From Chimonanthus salicifolius (lineage: Eukaryota; Streptophyta; Magnoliopsida; Laurales; Calycanthaceae), in contig CM023540.1 in the NCBI GenBank assembly GCA_013350335.1, forward strand, positions 56,048,905 to 56,112,904: DNA of 64,000 nucleotides, written 5' to 3'. The notes under the pieces are model-generated. The model made no database searches and was not told the DNA's origin. It saw only the letters and a program-made list of their open reading frames with translations. This document shows, piece by piece, positions 59,667 to 64,000 of the stretch. Position 1 is the first letter of the stretch. Each line of letters begins with the position of its first letter. Both the position numbers and the translations under genes were made by a program.

Positions 59667-61194
59667 TGTAATATTTTATCATAATATCAAAGTTTATTGA
59701 TTGAGAATCAATCGTACATTCATTCATCATTAAACTTAAGTTCGACATACCCGAACAACATAACCACAAGATTTGAATCGATTAATGCTTCAAATACGGA
59801 TCAATCTTAATGCGGAAATCATTAACGTAATAATTATAAAGCATACTTGGATCTATTGATGAAGAAGATTGAGATCTGATCTTCCCTTTGATATGTCAAT
59901 ACTTCTTGAAGTCAAAAAATAAGAGAAAACACCCACCTTGGAGTTTCTGTCTCTTTCCTTAATGCTCTCTCCCAATTTCGTGAATATTATTTTTAGACAT
60001 TAGGGTTGGCTTAAGTTGATGGATAATTATGGAGAGAGACCCTTTTATAGGCAAAGGGAGGACCCCTAAGGAAATTAGAATTTTCTATTCCTACTTCCTA
60101 TCAAAATAGGAAGCTAACCCCCTTTAGAACTCTCCTAAAATAGACGTTTCTTATTTAAACACAGTTTCCCTAATTTAATATCCTTTATGTGGAGCCCCAA
60201 ATTTAATGTGGGTTATGTTTAGTTTTACATTCTCCCACTTGGCCCACATTTATATTTCATAGGATTTAAAACAGGTATATCATAACGTGTACACGTAAAT
60301 TGTATTTACCAACATAATGCGGTCAACATCATAATTCTAATATTAAACAAACCACAAAAACGAGCAATGGCGGTTGCACATCATCTTATCTCGACATGGT
60401 CCCTTTCATTACTACAACACAAGTGACCTACTTAGCATAGCCCTTAAATGAGAGATTTTTCATAATGATCCACATAAGTGTCATAGCATAATGACTATTC
60501 CTATTAGTGTCAAAATAAACATACATAATGTATATACATAACAATAATAAACAGGAACAATAATCAGAAATGCATATATGAGTACTCAAATGTCAAATAG
60601 TGCACATTTATTCATAATGCAGTCCAAAATATACAATTACATTATAATAGATTACGTTCAAGACCTACTCTATTGGCTTATTCCTTAAAGGTCTTTATAT
60701 GTAATCCTTTCGTCAACGGATCTGCCACCATAAGTAAAGTACTAATCTAGACACCGTCTGTTTCTGAACTTCTTCTTTCACGACAAAGTACTTCAATTCT
60801 ATGTGTTTCGATCCATTCGAATACTTGTCATTCTTAGAGAAGAATACTGCTGTAGAATTATCACAGTAAATTCTCAGCGGCTTCGCAATGCTGTCGACAA
60901 TTCCAAGTTCTGAGATAAAGTTCCACAGCCACATTCCTTGAACAGTGGCTCATAGCATGCCACAAATTCTGTTTCCATGGTTGATGTTGCAGTGATAGAC
61001 TGTTTGGCACTTTTCCATGATATTGCTCTGCCAGCCATAAGGAACAAATAACCAAACGTTGACTTTCTGCTATCAAACCAACCACCAAAATCCGAATCTG
61101 AGTAGCCAATGATCTCGAGATTATCGAACCTCTTGAACATAAGCATGAAGTCTTTAGTACCCTATAAATACCTCATTACTTTCTTTGCAGCTTT
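59667..61194 (-). mobile_element. Copia 3' end: LTR, polypurine tract and RNase H
   Basis: A 563-bp LTR (59667-60229, TGTAATATTT...GTTTTACA) is followed in + coordinates by CTCCCACTTGG. This is the polypurine tract CCAAGTGGGAG on the - strand, and then the RNase H region of Copia pol. The element is cut at about 61194 by the next LTR, so its 5' half is not in the window. Confidence 0.72.
60640..61190 (-). pseudogene. Copia RNase H remnant
   Basis: The - strand encodes YSDSDFGGWFDSRKSTFGY, the FLMAGRAISWKSAKQ motif, a TMETEFVACYE helix and, after a frameshift near 60930, RIYCDNSTAVFFSKN and the SKHIELKYFVVKEEVQ end. These are the conserved blocks of Copia RNase H, which removes the RNA strand during replication. 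The stretch before it (KKVMRYL, then a stop, then GTKDF) shows at least one nonsense change. No other pol domain is left. Confidence 0.82.
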
Positions 61195-63524
61195 TGATGA
61201 ACACCGTAAATTACCATTTTACCTTTTAATATTGGATTAATTAGTCGTTATTCTATAAATATTAGATATATTTAATGTTATGTTTGAGTTTTGCACTATA
61301 TTCTGGAGAATACAAGAAATTGGAATGAAAATTGAAGAAAGTTGCAAAAAGTGGGCCACAATGTCAAATTTGGAAATCTCAAGCCCAAGCTTCATAAGAC
61401 AAAGCCCATCAAAAAGTCCATGATTGAAGCTCAATAAAAGTTCAAGAAATGAAACAATTCAGGGAGTTATGAAGTCCACATGAAAAAGCCCATGGCCAAC
61501 TTTGAGTTCAATCCCACTTGATCCACATGTGTGGCCGATCCATGTATCATTGGAAAATTGATACAATTGGCTACAAATGTAAATTTCCCTAAATCTCTGT
61601 CCATATTGATGTATAAAACAACCAGCACTCCACATGTATGGAATGGAGAGTTAGCTTGATACAAGGTCAATTAGATTTATAAATGGCCAAGAGATTTACA
61701 ACAGCGAGTAATCAGCCAGAGATGAGATGCAGCGACTTCAGGTAGCAATTAGTGCTAGCAGCAGAGTTAACAACATGGTCCAGCGATGTAGAAAGATTTG
61801 AATGGAGGCTAGAATAAAAATAGAAGCAAGGGAAAAGCTGGCCGATCCTTGTTTATCTCCCACTTCCCCAAGCGAAGATAGGAAATAAGAGAAACATAGA
61901 TTCGTCCAAATCCATGTGACTCAGCAGAGAAATCCGTCGTTGATTTCAATCCATTCAGCAACGAAAATCAAGATAAGATCAGAGGAGGACCGGGCTAATT
62001 GAAGAGAAAGAATTCGTTCTTGCTTCCCAAGCAAATACAAAGTATGGAAAGGACTGAGAAAAGAAGGTAATCCCCCACCGTACCAACTAGATCTACTGAA
62101 TTTTAGAAGAAGTTACATGTTTTTCACCCAAATCCATGAGACTCGGCAACAAAGCAGGACATGGCCGGCTGAGAGATAAGGATGAAGGTGCTGGCTGATT
62201 TGAGTCAGAAGAAAGGAAGGAAGAAAGAATAGAAAGAAGGAAAAGAGAAGATCTACCATCTTGAAAAGAGGAAGAAGGAGTGGGCTGTGTTAGCCGATTC
62301 TAACATATGAAAATAGAGATAAGGAGGAGGGCCCACACGGCATTGGCTGGCTGAAAATCAATCGACCCAACATACAGAATAGATGGAAATTTTCAAGGAG
62401 AAAATTGGCTAGGACCCATTGCTTGCTTTATTTTATCACCTCTTGTCTTATAAATTGAACACCTCTTCAACAGAGAAAATTGAATTCGAGCAAGGCATTG
62501 AAGGTGCTAAAGGTTGGAGAAACAGAGAGAGAGAGAATTTTCCACTCATTTAAGTCTTGTATTTTTTATTTTATTTTCTTTCTTTGATAAATTCCAAAGC
62601 AATGTAATTTCATATTCCATTTTTTGAATAAATTCATGGTAGATTCTTTAGATTTATGGTGTTCCCAATTATTAAACATTATATGGTGATGGTTTTTAAT
62701 TTAATTTTAATTCTTTTTTTGAATGTTATGGAACAAATTAGTTTTAGAATTTTTCAAGGTAAAGTGAAACTCCTGTTAGGATCTGTGGGACCTGACTTTT
62801 TCAGTCTAAGGTTCTGTTTAATAACAGTTTATTTTAGATTTGGAAAACACAAGTTTAAATCCCGCTCAAGCCTAAGGCTTGAATTGAAAAATTCTAATTT
62901 AATGGACATCATAATTTTCTAATTAGAATTTTAATAAATACTAAACTTGAATTTATATTTAATAATTTTAGAGAATTTCATAATCTAGGCCACGATCTTA
63001 TTTTTAAAGGGGATAACATGCCGCCTTAGATACTTGTCTCAATTCCATTGTAAACTATGTAAATAATTCATTATTATTGTTTTTATTTTATTGTTTTTTT
63101 TATTCATAAAGATCCTTGAAATGATGGAACTAGGTTAGATATATTTTATTTGTTTCTTAACTTTGTATTTTAAATTAGATTGAGGTTATTTAAATTCATT
63201 CCACCATTTTAATGAAATTTATAAATCAATGGTTTGTATGATAAAATTAGATCTCATATTTTGTTAAATTCCAAAGTTAGATAATTAATTAATATTGGAT
63301 ATCTAAATCAAGAATTTTGCTAAGTTAAGATTATAACTCCATGTTTTAGAAAATTTATCATGCTTAAATCCCAAGTTTTTATTTTCTTAAATCATGTTAA
63401 TTTAATGGTACCATTTTTATTTCTATACATATATTTTGTTGATTTCCCTTGGGTATGACATCGCACTCATTCACTACATTATTAACTAGTTCGTGCGCTT
63501 GCGAGTTAAATTTAAAACACAACA
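61195..63524 (+). repeat. Athila/Tat-type Ty3 5' LTR (about 2.3 kb)
   Basis: It starts near TGATGAACACCG (the exact base, 61195 or 61198, is uncertain) and ends AACACAACA at 63524, directly before a typical Athila/Tat primer site. A TATA box, TTATAAAT, lies at 62448-62455 and is followed by a GA-rich leader. Only chance frames occur inside. Confidence 0.65.
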
Positions 63525-63530
63525 AGATTT

Positions 63531-63543
63531 TGGCGCTGTTGCC
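63531..63543 (+). other. Primer-binding site of the Athila/Tat-type element
   Basis: TGGCGCTGTTGCC, one base from the TGGCGCCGTTGCC form that follows the 5' LTR in many plant Athila/Tat elements. It fixes the orientation (+) of the element, whose interior continues past the window. Confidence 0.75.
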
Positions 63544-63840
63544 GTCGAAATCTCGAAATAAATTGTGTACTATTAGATTTATGTGTTTTTGGAAAGATTG
63601 TTATTTCTAGAAGTTTCTAAATTAGGTAACTCTTTAAAATTAGAAATTTCTATTTTTAGAAGATCTAATTTTAGAAAGTTTCCTTAAATTAGAAGTTTTT
63701 AAAAATATTAATGATTATGTAATTAATTTAAATTTATAAATTTGTTAAGTCTAGAAACTATGTAATTATGATTTTCTATTTTTTAGAAATTTTCTAATTT
63801 AATAGTTTCCCTTTTTAGCAACTTCTCTAATACTGGAGAT

Positions 63841-64000
63841 TAGGGGTGTAAACGGACCTAGATCTGGCCCCCGGACAGTCCAGTCCGGCCAGATAAATAA
63901 GCATACAGGTTGGTTCCTAAGGTCCACAGACTTGAACTCGAACAGTCCCTTTATTTTTGAATGGGCTGCGGACGGTCCTCAAGCCCGTCGGACTCCAAAG
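63841..64000 (+). mobile_element. Possible hAT-type element end
   Basis: TAGGGGTGTAAACGG opens a sequence shift from AT-rich leader to GC-richer DNA that continues out of the window. Termini of the (T/C)AGGGGTGT form are common in plant hAT elements. The other end and duplication are not visible. Confidence 0.3.

Noticed and set aside
61467..61670. 67-codon frame on the - strand in the right-hand LTR
   Set aside because: It lies in the U3-like part of the Athila/Tat-type LTR and has no motif.

Overview
This is nuclear DNA from a flowering plant with a large, repeat-rich genome. The evidence is one intron-split plant gene with GT-AG splice sites, plant-type LTR retrotransposons of several lineages, a tRNA-derived SINE, L1-type LINE pieces, TRIMs and a MITE. 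The species cannot be fixed from the sequence.

Only one cellular gene is well supported. It is the 3' part of a YebC/TACO1-family gene (mitochondrial or plastid translational activator) on the + strand, with four coding exons at 2028-2184, 2337-2614, 7619-7739 and 21901-21993. They join in frame to give 215 residues and a stop. The first exon(s) lie left of the window. The introns are swollen by repeats. The 5.0-kb intron holds a TRIM (4122-4780), a SINE (6544-6730) and a LINE ORF1 scrap. The 14.2-kb intron holds two LINE RNase H fragments, captured pieces of an ABCB transporter gene and a COQ6-like gene (about 10.9-11.7 kb), a decayed Ty3 remnant, and a SIRE/Maximus-like Copia element (13243-20227) that was itself hit by a Tekay-like LTR (16332-19676).

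From 23459 to 53277 lies one old SIRE-like Copia element opened by successive insertions. Its interior holds a small Copia element (26283 onward) carrying a solo LTR (27447-28923). Its 5' LTR carries three solo LTRs: 29860-31515 (target duplication GAAAG), 32270-36264 (AAAAC) and 36974-53163 (GATTC). The last was split by a full-length Ty3/gypsy chromovirus of Tekay/Del type (40161-51951, duplication TTTGA) with 3.4-kb LTRs, a tRNA-Met primer site and a broken gag-pol-chromodomain region on the - strand. To the right follow a TRIM (54249-54750), a MITE (54901-55058), a fourth Tekay-like solo LTR (55312-59029), a LINE piece, a Copia 3' end (59667-61194), and an Athila/Tat-type LTR with its primer site (61195-63543).

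The most unusual signals are inside the LTRs. The Tekay-like LTRs differ greatly in sequence but share one modular order: promoter side, leader ending in a GTAAG splice donor, a family-specific array of short palindromes, a GTAG|G acceptor-like site, a minisatellite, a GGGCGTT block, and a hairpin near the U5 end whose stem shows compensatory base changes. The SIRE-like Copia LTRs independently carry their own palindrome arrays directly upstream of the TATA box, with a different core in several subfamilies (CGATTGATCG, CGATGGGTCG, CGAGGCCTCG).
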